Source of the DNA: Clostridium aestuarii
GTDB lineage: Bacteria; Bacillota; Clostridia; Clostridiales; Clostridiaceae
Reading direction: 5' to 3'
Length of the DNA stretch: 64,000 nucleotides
Assembly: GCF_026735135.1 (NCBI RefSeq)
Contig: NZ_JAPQER010000001.1
Location: 69,500-133,499 of the forward strand
This document shows, piece by piece, positions 48,513 to 58,500 of this stretch (its first letter is position 1; each line of letters opens with the position of its first letter). Both the position numbers and the translations under genes were made by a program. The notes beneath the pieces are model-generated. The model had not been told where the DNA came from, ran no database searches, and was given only the letters and a program-made list of their open reading frames with translations.

Positions 48513-49229
48513 ATGTATAAAAACCGGTATAATTCTAAATTTTTAAAACTAATTTTTGTTCTGATTTTTATACTTCTGATAGAATTTTTTCTAATATACA
48601 GAGGATATAAAACAAACCACCTAAAAACTTTTAAAGATTATAATGCGAAAAGACCAATAGTTATTATCGTAGATGTATGTGATAGTGTAATGTATATTTT
48701 CCAAGACGGAAAAGTTATAAAAACTTACACTGTTGCAGGTGGAAAACCATCTACTCCATCTCCTATTGGTACCTGGACCATAATAAGCAAAGGAACATGG
48801 GGAGAGGGTTTTGGTGGAAGATGGATGGGTTTTAATGTACCATGGGGTAAATACGGAATACATGGTACCATTTATCCTAATTCTATAGGATGGAATTCTT
48901 CTCATGGTTGTATTAGAATGAGAAATAATGATGTTGCAGAGCTTTATAAAATAACCAAGCACGGAACAAAAGTCATTATATGGGGCGGACCTTATGGAAA
49001 TTTTGGTTCCTATTTAAGAACACTAAAACCTGGAATGAGAGGATCAGATGTATATGAGCTTCAAAAAATGCTTAGAGCTAAAAATTATTATAAGGCAACT
49101 CCCGATGGAATTTATGGTGACTATTTAAAAAATGTAGTACATAAATTTCAAAAAGATAATAAGCTTAAATCAACAGATACTATTGGATTTAGTTTTTATG
49201 AAAAACTTGGAGTTAAACTTATTGATTAA
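48513..49229 (+). CDS. L,D-transpeptidase (YkuD) with peptidoglycan-binding domain
   Basis: A 238-residue envelope enzyme that forms 3-3 peptidoglycan cross-links. One N-terminal membrane anchor (residues 10-32, LKLIFVLIFILLIEFFLIY) is followed by the YkuD domain (about 48-165) with HGTIYP and the catalytic SHGCIRM motif (Cys near 138). A C-terminal PG_binding_1 domain (LKPGMRGSDVYELQKMLRAK) follows. ATG 48513 is used because AGGGGT precedes it. Single gene with a strong terminator at 49239-49285. Confidence 0.92.
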   Translation: MYKNRYNSKFLKLIFVLIFILLIEFFLIYRGYKTNHLKTFKDYNAKRPIVIIVDVCDSVMYIFQDGKVIKTYTVAGGKPSTPSPIGTWTIISKGTWGEGFGGRWMGFNVPWGKYGIHGTIYPNSIGWNSSHGCIRMRNNDVAELYKITKHGTKVIIWGGPYGNFGSYLRTLKPGMRGSDVYELQKMLRAKNYYKATPDGIYGDYLKNVVHKFQKDNKLKSTDTIGFSFYEKLGVKLID

Positions 49230-49238
49230 TCTATTATT

Positions 49239-49285
49239 AAAAATGACTAGAAAATATAATTAATGTATATTTTCTAGTCATTTTT
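49239..49285 (+). terminator. Strong terminator after the L,D-transpeptidase
   Basis: A perfect 20-bp stem (49239-49258 with 49266-49285), 7-nt loop, AT-rich ends ending in five T. Confidence 0.9.
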
Positions 49286-49442
49286 AATAATATTTTTTTA
49301 TTTATTTTTTATTAATCTATAATTAGTTCATTTACATATTTTCTTTAAGCATTTATAATTAATAGAAGATATTGTTTTTGTAGAAAAATGAGTTGTATGA
49401 ACAATATTATTAGCAAACAAAAAAATTAAAGGAATTTTTAAA

Positions 49443-50888
49443 ATGTGGTTAAAAAAACATACGCTTATGCAAAAAAAGAAATTATCAAATTTACTTTTAA
49501 GAAATTATTTATTGTTATACATATTAGTTCCACTAATATTAATCGTAGTTACTTTTATTGGTCTTTTTATAACAAGTTTATTTTTAGAAGATATAGAGGA
49601 TGACATCATATTTCCTACAGCCAATGAAATAATGCAGGATGACTACAAAAAAATTAATTCCTCCGCAATATTAAAAGCAAATGGGTGGATAGAAATAATA
49701 GATGCTAATTATACTGTAATTTTCACTAAGGGCAATCCTCAATATAAAATAAACAGCTACACCAAAGAGCAGTACTATAAAATGTTATTACAAAACTCAT
49801 ATGATTATGATAACCTTGCAGCTAATGAAAAATTTAACAAAAATTATGATTATAGTTTTGCCTATAATAAAAATCAAGATTTTATATTAGCAATAGTAGT
49901 ACCTATTATGTCTTACCCAAATATTCATTTTAAAAGTAATAAAGTAACTCCTAAAAGAGTTTTATTTTTCTTTGCAATATTCTATATAATAAGTCTTGTA
50001 TTAGGTACAGCATTATATGCAAAATTAACATCAAAAACCTTTGTAACACCTCTAAAGATACTGATGAAAGGTGTTAAAAGCATAACTAATGGAGACTATT
50101 CTACAAGAATTACTTTAAAAAGTAAAAATGAATTTGGCTCTCTTAAGGATGCATTTAATTTAATGGCACAAAAAATTGAAGAAGAAAGAAAGTTAAAAGA
50201 AAAGTCTGAAGAAACTCGAAGAAAACTTATAATGGATATTTCTCATGATCTTAAAAATCCTCTTGCTAGTATTATAGGTTATTCAGATTTACTTATAAAA
50301 AATCCTGATGTATCAGAAAAAGAAAGAATAAAATATCTAAAAGTTTTAGAAAACAACAGTATAAGAGCAAACAACTTAATTAATGACTTATTTGAACTTT
50401 CAAAATTAGAAAGTGCTAATTTTAAACTCCAATGTGAAACAAAAGATATATGTGAATTTTTAAGAGAACTGATAGCTGGATATATTCCTCAAATGGAAGA
50501 AAAAAGTATTAATTATAACTTTGATATACCAGAAAAAAGTATTCTATTGTGTTTTGATTCCAAAAACATGGATAGAGCAATAAGTAATATTATATTAAAC
50601 AGTATAAAATATACATCTACCGGAACAAACCTTTATTTATCACTTAAAGAAGGACTTGGATCTATTGTAATAGTTATACAAGATGATGGTATAGGAATTC
50701 CAAAAAAACTTTCAAAAGAAATTTTTGCACCCTTTGTTAGAGTGGACTCTTCAAGAAATTCTAAAAGTGGTGGTACAGGAATAGGGCTTGCTATAACTAA
50801 AACTATTATAAAAAAACATGGAGGAACTATTAAACTTAATACAGATATAAATAAAGGATGTAAATTTACTATTACCCTAAAAATATAA
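49443..50888 (+). CDS. Orphan HAMP-type sensor histidine kinase
   Basis: A 481-residue membrane kinase. It has TM1 (about 22-46), an extracytoplasmic sensor (47-155) and TM2 (about 175-198). HAMP follows at about 200-250 (PLKILMKGVKSITNGDYSTR), then HisKA with MDISHDLKNPLASIIGYSDL (His near 276). HATPase_c has N-box RAISNIILNSIKYT, DDGIGIPKK and GGTGIGLAITK. Start ATG 49443 follows AAAGGAATT. No response regulator is adjacent, so its target is encoded elsewhere. The signal is unknown; the sensor shows no known fold by eye. Confidence 0.9.
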   Translation: MWLKKHTLMQKKKLSNLLLRNYLLLYILVPLILIVVTFIGLFITSLFLEDIEDDIIFPTANEIMQDDYKKINSSAILKANGWIEIIDANYTVIFTKGNPQYKINSYTKEQYYKMLLQNSYDYDNLAANEKFNKNYDYSFAYNKNQDFILAIVVPIMSYPNIHFKSNKVTPKRVLFFFAIFYIISLVLGTALYAKLTSKTFVTPLKILMKGVKSITNGDYSTRITLKSKNEFGSLKDAFNLMAQKIEEERKLKEKSEETRRKLIMDISHDLKNPLASIIGYSDLLIKNPDVSEKERIKYLKVLENNSIRANNLINDLFELSKLESANFKLQCETKDICEFLRELIAGYIPQMEEKSINYNFDIPEKSILLCFDSKNMDRAISNIILNSIKYTSTGTNLYLSLKEGLGSIVIVIQDDGIGIPKKLSKEIFAPFVRVDSSRNSKSGGTGIGLAITKTIIKKHGGTIKLNTDINKGCKFTITLKI

Positions 50889-51017
50889 ATTCTTTATTTA
50901 CTTATATTTGGTTTTATTTATAAAAAATTTAAGATAAATTTAAGGTTTATGTAAGAATTATATAAGGTATATATGCTATTATAAAAAATATTAAATAAGA
51001 TTTAGGAGTGTTATGTT

Positions 51018-51536
51018 ATGGTTAAAATAAAAAATGCTATACCAAATGTTTTTACATTAAGCAATTTGGCTTTTGGAATTATATCTTTACTTATGACTTT
51101 TGAAGGAAATTATAGTTTAGCATGTTATTTTATAATAGCCGCAGCTATCATGGATAGATATGATGGCAGAATGGCAAGATATTTAAATGTATCTAGTGAA
51201 TTAGGCAAAGAGCTAGATTCCTTAGCTGATCTTATATCCTTTGGTGTTGCCCCTTCAATGCTTGTGTTTAACATTAACAATTTTGGACAACTTGGTATAA
51301 GAGGATATCTTTTGCTTTTAATTTTTCCTCTTGCAGGTGCTTATAGACTTGCAAGGTATAATGTTTCTGCCTTCGATGGAGTTTTTAGAGGTATTCCAAT
51401 AACTGCTGCTGGTATATTATTATCACTTTATTCTTTAGTTACTTTAAATAAAACTATATATTTAGGTGTAACAGCTTCTTTAGTAATTATATTGTCTTAT
51501 TTAATGATAAGCAGTTTTCAATTTAAGAAGGTATAA
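51018..51536 (+). CDS. pssA: CDP-diacylglycerol--serine O-phosphatidyltransferase
   Basis: A 172-residue integral membrane enzyme that makes phosphatidylserine from CDP-diacylglycerol and serine. The CDP-alcohol phosphotransferase signature DG-x2-AR-x8-G-x3-D-x3-D is seen as DRYDGRMARYLNVSSELGKE followed by LDSLAD. It opens KNAIPNVFTLSNLAFGIISL, typical of bacterial PssA. About six membrane segments. ATG 51018 follows AGGAGTG. Monocistronic, with a terminator at 51547-51587; no psd gene is adjacent. Confidence 0.9.
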   Translation: MVKIKNAIPNVFTLSNLAFGIISLLMTFEGNYSLACYFIIAAAIMDRYDGRMARYLNVSSELGKELDSLADLISFGVAPSMLVFNINNFGQLGIRGYLLLLIFPLAGAYRLARYNVSAFDGVFRGIPITAAGILLSLYSLVTLNKTIYLGVTASLVIILSYLMISSFQFKKV

Positions 51537-51546
51537 TTATTTATAT

Positions 51547-51587
51547 ATAACTTCCACAACTTACAGCTGTGGAAGTTATATTTTTTT
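51547..51587. terminator. Terminator between pssA and hcp (convergent)
   Basis: Stem ATAACTTCCACA / TGTGGAAGTTAT, 9-nt loop, followed by a seven-T run on the plus strand. Confidence 0.9.
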
Positions 51588-51595
51588 ATACTAAT

Positions 51596-53251
51596 TTATA
51601 CCAATGATGTTTCTAATATTCTTTGTAAATCTTCATCAGGAGTTGATATAGGTTTTAATTCAAATTTATCTACTAATACCTGTAATACATTTGGAGTAAT
51701 AAATGCAGGTAATGTTGGTCCAAGACGAATATCTTTAATTCCTAAGGATAGTAATGTCAAAAGTATAACAACAGCTTTTTGCTCATACCATGAAAGAATT
51801 AATGAAAGTGGAAGTTCATTCACACCACAATTGAAAGCTTCAGCTAGTGCCAATGCAATTCTTATTGCTGAATATGAATCATTACATTGTCCTACATCCA
51901 ATATTCTTGGGAATCCTGCTACTGTTCCAAGTTCTAATTTATTAATACGGTATTTACCACAAGCAAGAGTCAATATTAACGTATCCTGTGGAGTCTTTTC
52001 AGCAAATTCTGTATAATAATTTCTTCCTGGTCTAGCTCCATCACATCCTCCAATCAAGAAGAAATGTTTTATCTTACCAGCATTAACTGCCCCTACTATT
52101 TCATTAGCATGACTTAATACTGCATCATGTCCAAACCCTACCATTATCTTTTTTTCTGGTTCATCTTCCTGCCATCCACCTAACTCTAGCGCTTTTTCAA
52201 TAACCTGAGTAAAATCTTTTTTACCATTAACTTCTTGTATATGAGGAGAATCAGGCCATCCAACTATGCTTGTAGTAAATAACCTATCTTTATAACTATC
52301 TCTTGGCTTTTGAAGACAATTTGTAGTCATTAATACACATCCAGGTATTCCATCAAATTCTTCCTGTTGTTTTTGCCACGCTCCTCCGTAATTTCCAACT
52401 AGATGCTTATATTTTTTTAGTTCCGGATACCCATGAGCTGGTAACATCTCACAATGAGTATATATATTTATACCTTTTCCTTCAGTTTGTTCCAATAATT
52501 CTTTTAAATCTTTTAAATCGTGTCCTGATACAATAATAAACGGTCCTTTTTTCTTAGTAGTTAATACTTCTGTAGGTTCAGGTTTTCCAAAAGTTCCTGT
52601 ATTAGCTGCATCTAATAATTCCATACACTTAAAATTAATTTTACCCAGTTCCATGTTTAAATTGAATAAATCTTCTACAGTTAACCTATCATCTACTGTA
52701 GCTGCTAATCCCTTATAGAAAAAATTATTTACTTCATCATCAAACTTTCCTAATACATAGGCATGATGAGCATAAGCTGCCATACCTTTGAACCCATATA
52801 TTAACAATTCCCTTAATGAACGTATATCCATATCCAATTTTTCATCAGCCATTATTCCTAAACACTTTGATTCTTCTAATATTTGCTTCTTTGAATCAGG
52901 AGCTTTATATTTTACTACTTCCGGTATGTTAGAAATTTCACCTAAATTGTTTTTTAGTTCTTCTTTTATGTGATTTCCTTTCTTAATATATTCTACAAAT
53001 CTATCAGGCTGGAAATTAACGTTTGTAAGAGTTGCAAACATAGAATCTACTACAAATTTATTGATTTCACTTGAAATCTTTATACCTTTTTCCAAGTTTC
53101 TTTGTCCATAAAATCCTATTCCTTTTAATATATGAACTAAAACATCCTGCAGATTAGCCACTTCTGCATTTTTGCCGCACACTCCGTTTTTTACACAGCC
53201 TTTTCCACCTAACGTTTGCTCACATTGATAACAGAACATTGAGCTTTCCAT
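51596..53251 (-). CDS. hcp: Hybrid-cluster protein (hydroxylamine reductase)
   Basis: A 551-residue iron-sulfur-oxo protein linked to nitrosative stress defence (NO or hydroxylamine reduction). The N-terminal cluster cysteines are in MFCYQCEQTLGGKGCVKNGVC. Hybrid-cluster ligands lie in the GHDLKDLKELLEQT, HCEMLPAHGYPELKK, MTTNCLQKP, GGCDGARPGRNYYTEFA, LACGKYRINK and DVGQCNDSYSA segments. Length and motifs match class I-type anaerobe Hcp. Start ATG 53249-53251 follows AAGGAAGTGG. No hcr reductase gene is adjacent, usual in clostridia. It diverges from the transporter gene at 53571. Confidence 0.95.
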   Translation of the reverse strand: MESSMFCYQCEQTLGGKGCVKNGVCGKNAEVANLQDVLVHILKGIGFYGQRNLEKGIKISSEINKFVVDSMFATLTNVNFQPDRFVEYIKKGNHIKEELKNNLGEISNIPEVVKYKAPDSKKQILEESKCLGIMADEKLDMDIRSLRELLIYGFKGMAAYAHHAYVLGKFDDEVNNFFYKGLAATVDDRLTVEDLFNLNMELGKINFKCMELLDAANTGTFGKPEPTEVLTTKKKGPFIIVSGHDLKDLKELLEQTEGKGINIYTHCEMLPAHGYPELKKYKHLVGNYGGAWQKQQEEFDGIPGCVLMTTNCLQKPRDSYKDRLFTTSIVGWPDSPHIQEVNGKKDFTQVIEKALELGGWQEDEPEKKIMVGFGHDAVLSHANEIVGAVNAGKIKHFFLIGGCDGARPGRNYYTEFAEKTPQDTLILTLACGKYRINKLELGTVAGFPRILDVGQCNDSYSAIRIALALAEAFNCGVNELPLSLILSWYEQKAVVILLTLLSLGIKDIRLGPTLPAFITPNVLQVLVDKFELKPISTPDEDLQRILETSLV

Positions 53252-53570
53252 AAATCCACTTCCTTCTTTATGTTTGATTTAAAAGCATTTACATTTCTAT
53301 ATTGCCCATTCATATAAAAAATATTAAAATATATAGCACTACTTTCTTTTTTGAATAAAATTATTCACTTATTGTATCCATGGATGATTTTATTCATTTA
53401 TTATACTTTTTAGAGAATAGTCTTTTTTCATTATATATTTAATTTTACAACTTTTCCTCTATATATTTAATTTTACAACTTTTCCTTGATATATTTCTTT
53501 TAGTAGTATAATCTAAAATTATATTTATTTTCAATTTTAATACATAATACATAATAAAAGGAGGACTCAT
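53252..53570. other. hcp/transporter intergenic region with inverted repeat
   Basis: 319 bases between divergent genes, no ORF. GAATAA-AA-TTATTC (53353-53366) is a 6-bp inverted repeat that could be an operator for hcp. A 28-bp tandem duplication follows at 53432-53487. Confidence 0.5.
53432..53487. repeat. 28-bp tandem direct duplication
   Basis: Two adjacent units, each TATATATTTAATTTTACAAC followed by TTTTCCT, starting at 53432 and 53460; nearly identical. Located in the upstream region of the transporter gene. Confidence 0.85.
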
Positions 53571-54845
53571 ATGTCACATAATACTATCTTAATTCCAACT
53601 GTTATATTTCTAATCGTATATGCATTAATAGTTAGCGAGAAACTAAATAGAGTTGTTGCAGCTCTTGGCGGAGCAGCAATAATGCTCGCTCTAAAACTCA
53701 TATCACAGCAAGAAGCCTTTGCTAAAATTGATTTTAATACTATAAGCTTGCTTATTGGAATGATGCTTATTGTAAACATAACTAAGAGAACTGGATTATT
53801 TGAATATGTTGCCATAAAAGCAGCTAAATTTTCTAAAGGTAATCCCCTTACTCTTCTTATAGTATTTTCATTGATAACCTTTGTTTTTTCTGCTTTACTA
53901 GATAATGTTACTACCGTTTTGCTAATTGTTCCTGTAACATTAGTTGTAACTAGAACTTTAGATACTAATCCAATACCATTCTTAATAACTGAAATATTAT
54001 CTTCAAATATTGGAGGTACTGCAACCTTAATAGGTGACCCACCTAATATAATGATAGGTAGTGCAGCACATATTAGCTTTTTAGAATTTATAAAAAATTT
54101 AGCTCCTATTGTAATAATTATTTTTATAGTTAATATGTTTTTAATAAAATTTATATACAAAAAACAAATAAAAACTACAGAAGATAAGAAACAAAAAATA
54201 ATGTCTATGGATGAATACAAAGCAATAACTGACCCTGTTTTATTAAAAAAATGTTTATTTGTACTAGCCTTTACATTTTGCGGATTTTTACTTCATGCAT
54301 CTTTTCATTTTGAATCAGCAACTGTAGCAATAATCGCTTCCTCTATGCTTTTACTTATAAGTAAAGTAGATCCTGAAGAAATATTAGAAGAGGTTGAATG
54401 GGGAACATTATTTTTCTTTATAGGTTTATTTATAATGACTGGAGTACTAGAAAATGTTGGTTTGATGGAGCTTTTAGCAAAAAAAGCTTTAGCATTAACG
54501 CAAGGCAATCAAACACTAACAGGAATTTTAATTTTATGGGTATCTTCTATTGCATCTTCGTTTATAGATAATATACCTTTTGTAGCTACAATGATACCTT
54601 TAATAAAATCAATGTCAACTATGGGACATATGAATGTTATGCCTTTATGGTGGGCTTTATCTCTTGGTTCTTGTTTAGGTGGAAATGGAACTATTGTAGG
54701 AGCTTCTGCTAATTTGATTGTAATAGGAATTGCTGGAAAAAATGGTCATAAAATATCTTTTAAAGACTATTTTAAAATAGGATTTCCTCTAATGATAATA
54801 TCTATAATTATCTCTACAATATATCTTTTATTGTTTTATTTATAA
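53571..54845 (+). CDS. ArsB/NhaD-type ion transporter
   Basis: A 424-residue membrane protein of the ion-transporter superfamily, with about eleven transmembrane helices in two halves. Each half has a re-entrant hairpin region: ALLDNVTTVLLIVPVTLVVT with NIGGTATLIGDPPNIMIGSA, and SIASSFIDNIPFVATMIPLI with GSCLGGNGTIVGASANLIVI. These paired NVTT/GDPPN and DNIPF/GASAN motifs are the family hallmark. A cytoplasmic linker (about 203-225) separates the halves. Good ribosome-binding site (AGGAGG). Could export anions or exchange Na+/H+; no arsR or arsA lies next to it, so arsenite specificity is not supported. Confidence 0.85.
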   Translation: MSHNTILIPTVIFLIVYALIVSEKLNRVVAALGGAAIMLALKLISQQEAFAKIDFNTISLLIGMMLIVNITKRTGLFEYVAIKAAKFSKGNPLTLLIVFSLITFVFSALLDNVTTVLLIVPVTLVVTRTLDTNPIPFLITEILSSNIGGTATLIGDPPNIMIGSAAHISFLEFIKNLAPIVIIIFIVNMFLIKFIYKKQIKTTEDKKQKIMSMDEYKAITDPVLLKKCLFVLAFTFCGFLLHASFHFESATVAIIASSMLLLISKVDPEEILEEVEWGTLFFFIGLFIMTGVLENVGLMELLAKKALALTQGNQTLTGILILWVSSIASSFIDNIPFVATMIPLIKSMSTMGHMNVMPLWWALSLGSCLGGNGTIVGASANLIVIGIAGKNGHKISFKDYFKIGFPLMIISIIISTIYLLLFYL

Positions 54846-54929
54846 AAACAATTTATACCATCATTTTAAAATGGTATAATGGTATTACAAGTTTTAAATT
54901 ATAAATTTATATAAGGGATGTGCTACTTT

Positions 54930-55415
54930 ATGGAAAAAAAGTATATGTCAGTTAAAGATTCCATGCTTAAATTTCAGTTAGAACAACTTGGAGCTGAAGT
55001 ATGTAACATCAAAGGGCCTTTATGCTATATAAAATTTACAATAGATGATACAAAATTCAGATATCTGTATCACATAAACAGAAAAAATAAATATTTTCTT
55101 GAAAGAATTTCGCCCTATAGTATGCCTATTGCTAACTTTAATTCAGAAGAAAATATAGTTAACAGTATAAAAACAGATATTGATAAATTCAAAAATGCAA
55201 AAAATAGCAAAAAATTCGAAGAATTTATTTCCACAAATAAAAATTTAGTTCATATAGCTAAAACTTTTGAAAAAATTTATTTACATTATAATGTATCAAA
55301 ATATGATTTAAAAGATATAAATGCTGAAATTTATAATATAAAAAATAAATTAGAAAGCATTATTAAAACTAATGAAGTAGTATATGATATTGATGAAGAT
55401 ATAGAAATATACTAA
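54930..55415 (+). CDS. Hypothetical protein, 161 residues
   Basis: Not recognised. A soluble protein with an N-terminal mixed alpha/beta part (KDSMLKFQLEQLGAEVCNIK, CYIKFTIDDTKFRYLYHINR), followed by long charged helices (FEEFISTNKNLVHIAKTFEK; INAEIYNIKNKLESIIKT) and an acidic end (YDIDEDIEIY). ATG 54930 is preferred over the upstream in-frame ATG at 54918, because AAGGG fits it with normal spacing. It has its own terminator at 55416-55448. No sign of membrane or export segments. Confidence 0.65.
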   Translation: MEKKYMSVKDSMLKFQLEQLGAEVCNIKGPLCYIKFTIDDTKFRYLYHINRKNKYFLERISPYSMPIANFNSEENIVNSIKTDIDKFKNAKNSKKFEEFISTNKNLVHIAKTFEKIYLHYNVSKYDLKDINAEIYNIKNKLESIIKTNEVVYDIDEDIEIY

Positions 55416-55448
55416 AAAAAGAATCCACAAATTTCGTGGATTCTTTTT
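55416..55448 (+). terminator. Intrinsic terminator
   Basis: 13-bp stem AAAAAGAATCCAC / GTGGATTCTTTTT, 7-nt loop. Confidence 0.9.
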
Positions 55449-55469
55449 GCATTAAATTTTAAACATATA

Positions 55470-55508
55470 AAAGATGTAGGACAGTTATAATAACCACTCT
55501 ACATCTTT
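55470..55508 (-). terminator. Terminator of the giant surface protein operon
   Basis: AAAGATGTAG (55499-55508 on the minus strand) pairs with CTACATCTTT (55470-55479); it lies six bases past the stop of the 2147-residue gene. Confidence 0.6.
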
Positions 55509-55513
55509 ATTAA

Positions 55514-58500
55514 TTATTTAACTGGTATTACTATTACATTTGAAAGCGGATTCATGTTTTCTAAATCATCAACTATCATGGCTCTTATCTCACATTCTCC
55601 ACTTTCAGGTATTTTTAACATTCCTATAAGCTTTGTACTTTGTAAAGTATCAACTTGTTGTTGTGCTGCTGCATAAGTTAAAAATTTGCCTTGCTTAGTA
55701 AATAAAGCTGTAACTACAGTTATATTTTGAGTTTTATTAGTATTATTAGTTATTTTTACTATTACTTTTGCACTTCTTCCTAATTTGAATTCAGTTTGTT
55801 CAGTTAGGTTTTCTACTGATATTGCTTTTGATTTTTCATTTTCCAATGAAATAGTCTGTTTTACTATATCTGGACCATTTTCGCTGTATTTAGTTATTTC
55901 TGCTTCAAAAGTTCCTTTTGGAAGTTCAAATATAACTTGTCCATTTGCATTCGTTTTATAACTTCCTACACCTTCTATATTTATATCTACATCTATTACT
56001 TTAACTGTACTTACCGCTCCTGTACTCCAATCTGTTTTTTCTGCAGTAACAGTTAATGTATACTTGTTTTCCTCATTTGTTATATCTATATTTGGAATTA
56101 AAGTGGAGTAAGTTTTATTAATCGCATAAAATACTATCTCATCACCATCTGTTATATCCTGTGATTCTACTCCTACCATTGGAACTATTACTTCTCCATT
56201 TTTAACTATATAATCCATCCATCCAAATCCAGATAAACCTTTTATAGCTGTTATATAACTTGTATATGTTACATTTTCTTTTCCTACTGCTTTTGTCAAT
56301 AATTCGAGAGCGTTTTTGGCTGTTCCTATTTCTACTTCTTCATTGAATAAAGTGCTTTTATCACCTTCTACTCTCACTCTTACTTTTTTGTCACTACTTA
56401 TAACTTTTTTATAAATAATTGTTATTGTTCTTATATCCTTCTTACCTTCAGTGTCCTCTGCTTCTATTGTTACTATGTTTTCCCCTTCTGATAGTGTTAC
56501 CTTATAGCTTCCACCTTCTTTTGGCGCTACTACTTCTTTTCCTAATTTAACTACTGGAGTTATATCTCCATCTTCCTTATCATTTACTTCTACTGTGAAT
56601 ATTAATTCCTCACTATTTATCATTTTATCTTCTAAACTAGTAATTATTATTGGAGCTTTATTATCTCCTTGATCAGGCTTTCTATCTCCCCAATTATAAA
56701 TTGATCCATTGTCTTCTAAGTAATATATATACTGATCTAAAGCATATAAAGCTTGTTCTGTTGCCAATAGATTATATTTTGTGTTTGTAAATCCAAAACC
56801 ACCATTATCTGATTTAAAACCTAATAATGCTTCAACTACATTCACACCATTCTTTGTAAATTCATCACCAGTTGGATTTATTCCATTGATGCATAATCCC
56901 ATTACAACTTGAGAGCAGCTGTTAGAATTTTTGTCTCCCTTTGATGTATATGAACCATCTTCTTCTTGTACTGTTGACAACCAAGCAACTGCTCTTTTAA
57001 TAGCTTCTTGTACTTCTGGGTATTGGCTATTATTATACGTTGCTAAAGCTGTCATTACCATTCCTGTAGTGTCAGGATCACTTATTTCTCCAAATAATGC
57101 CCAGCCACCATCATTATTTTTATTATCTATTAACTTCTTCACTAAGTCTTTTCTTGTCCAACTTGTTTTCTTTGGTATATTATACTCACCTGCATCTAAT
57201 GCAATAAGTCCATATGCTATATCAATATTTGTACCATTAACCAAATTAATTTCGCATAATTTTTCAATTAAGTTTATATCTTTTATATCAGTCGGATCTC
57301 CACCAGCCGCTAAAACACCTAATATAGTTCTTTCATAATCAGTTGCAACTTTAAGATCTTCCATTTTGACACCATCAAAATAACTATTAGGAACAGATTT
57401 TGATGCTCTTGCAATACCAATTGCTTGCCAATCACCTATTTTTCCATTTTGTATAAGTAATTCACTAACACTATCTATAGCTTTCTCTACTTGTTCTCTT
57501 AATTCTTCATCACTAATTTCTATATATGTTATAGTGCAAATTTGTTTTTCTGCTTTATTTCCAACTTTATCTACTGCTTCTATTGTTATTGTATTTTTTC
57601 CTTCTGATAAAGCTACTTTATAGCTTCCATTTACTTGTGGAGTTACTACTTCTTCTCCCAATTTAACTATTGGAGTTATATCTCCATCTTTGTTATCATT
57701 TGCTGATACTGTAAATATTAATTCTGAGCTATTTACTGTTTTATTTTCTAAATTTGTAGTTATTACTGGTGCTTCATTATCTAATTCTTCTATAATTCCA
57801 AAATCATCATACATAGAAGTTCGAGTATATATATCCGAAAGTGCTGCAAAAGCAAATTGAGTAGCTCCTTCTTCTTCCTCTCCCATTCCTTCTATCATTT
57901 CAAATCCTTTGCCGTCTATTTTGCATGTAAGTAAAGAATCTACTAATGTTCTAGTACCTTTTTTCCACTGCTCAGAAGATATATTTTCTTTTGCTCTTAC
58001 CAATGCTTGCACTACTGGACCTGTAGAATATGGACTACTTCCCGACTCATAATAATCATATCCTCCATTTTCCAATTGCTGTTCTTGTAAATAAGCTAAA
58101 GATGATGATATTAAAGCATCAACACCATCTATGTCTTTATGCTTTAAAAGTGCTCTAAGTGCATAAGCTGTAGTAGTTGCATCTTCATAATGTCCACTAT
58201 TAGCTAAACCTACAAGTACCTTAACTGCTTTTTCAACATTGTATTCTGCTTTTGCCATATCAAGTGCTGTTATAGAATCTGCAAGTGCTGTAACAGAATC
58301 CGCATCATTTTCTCCTATTACAAATTTTCCTTCTTCATTTTGAGAATTTACAAGTTTATCAATGTAAGATTTTGCATCCTGACCAGTAGCTAAGCAGCCC
58401 ATAATATTCTCTGCATAAGCTCCTACATTTTCACTAGTATTTAATGCAAATGATGTTTTATAATCATTTTTATCATTCATTAAGCTGTTATAGGCCATAA

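Noticed and set aside
53567..54220. 217-residue minus-strand ORF opposite the ArsB/NhaD-type gene
   Set aside because: Antisense shadow; the plus-strand frame has the conserved transporter motifs and a good ribosome-binding site.
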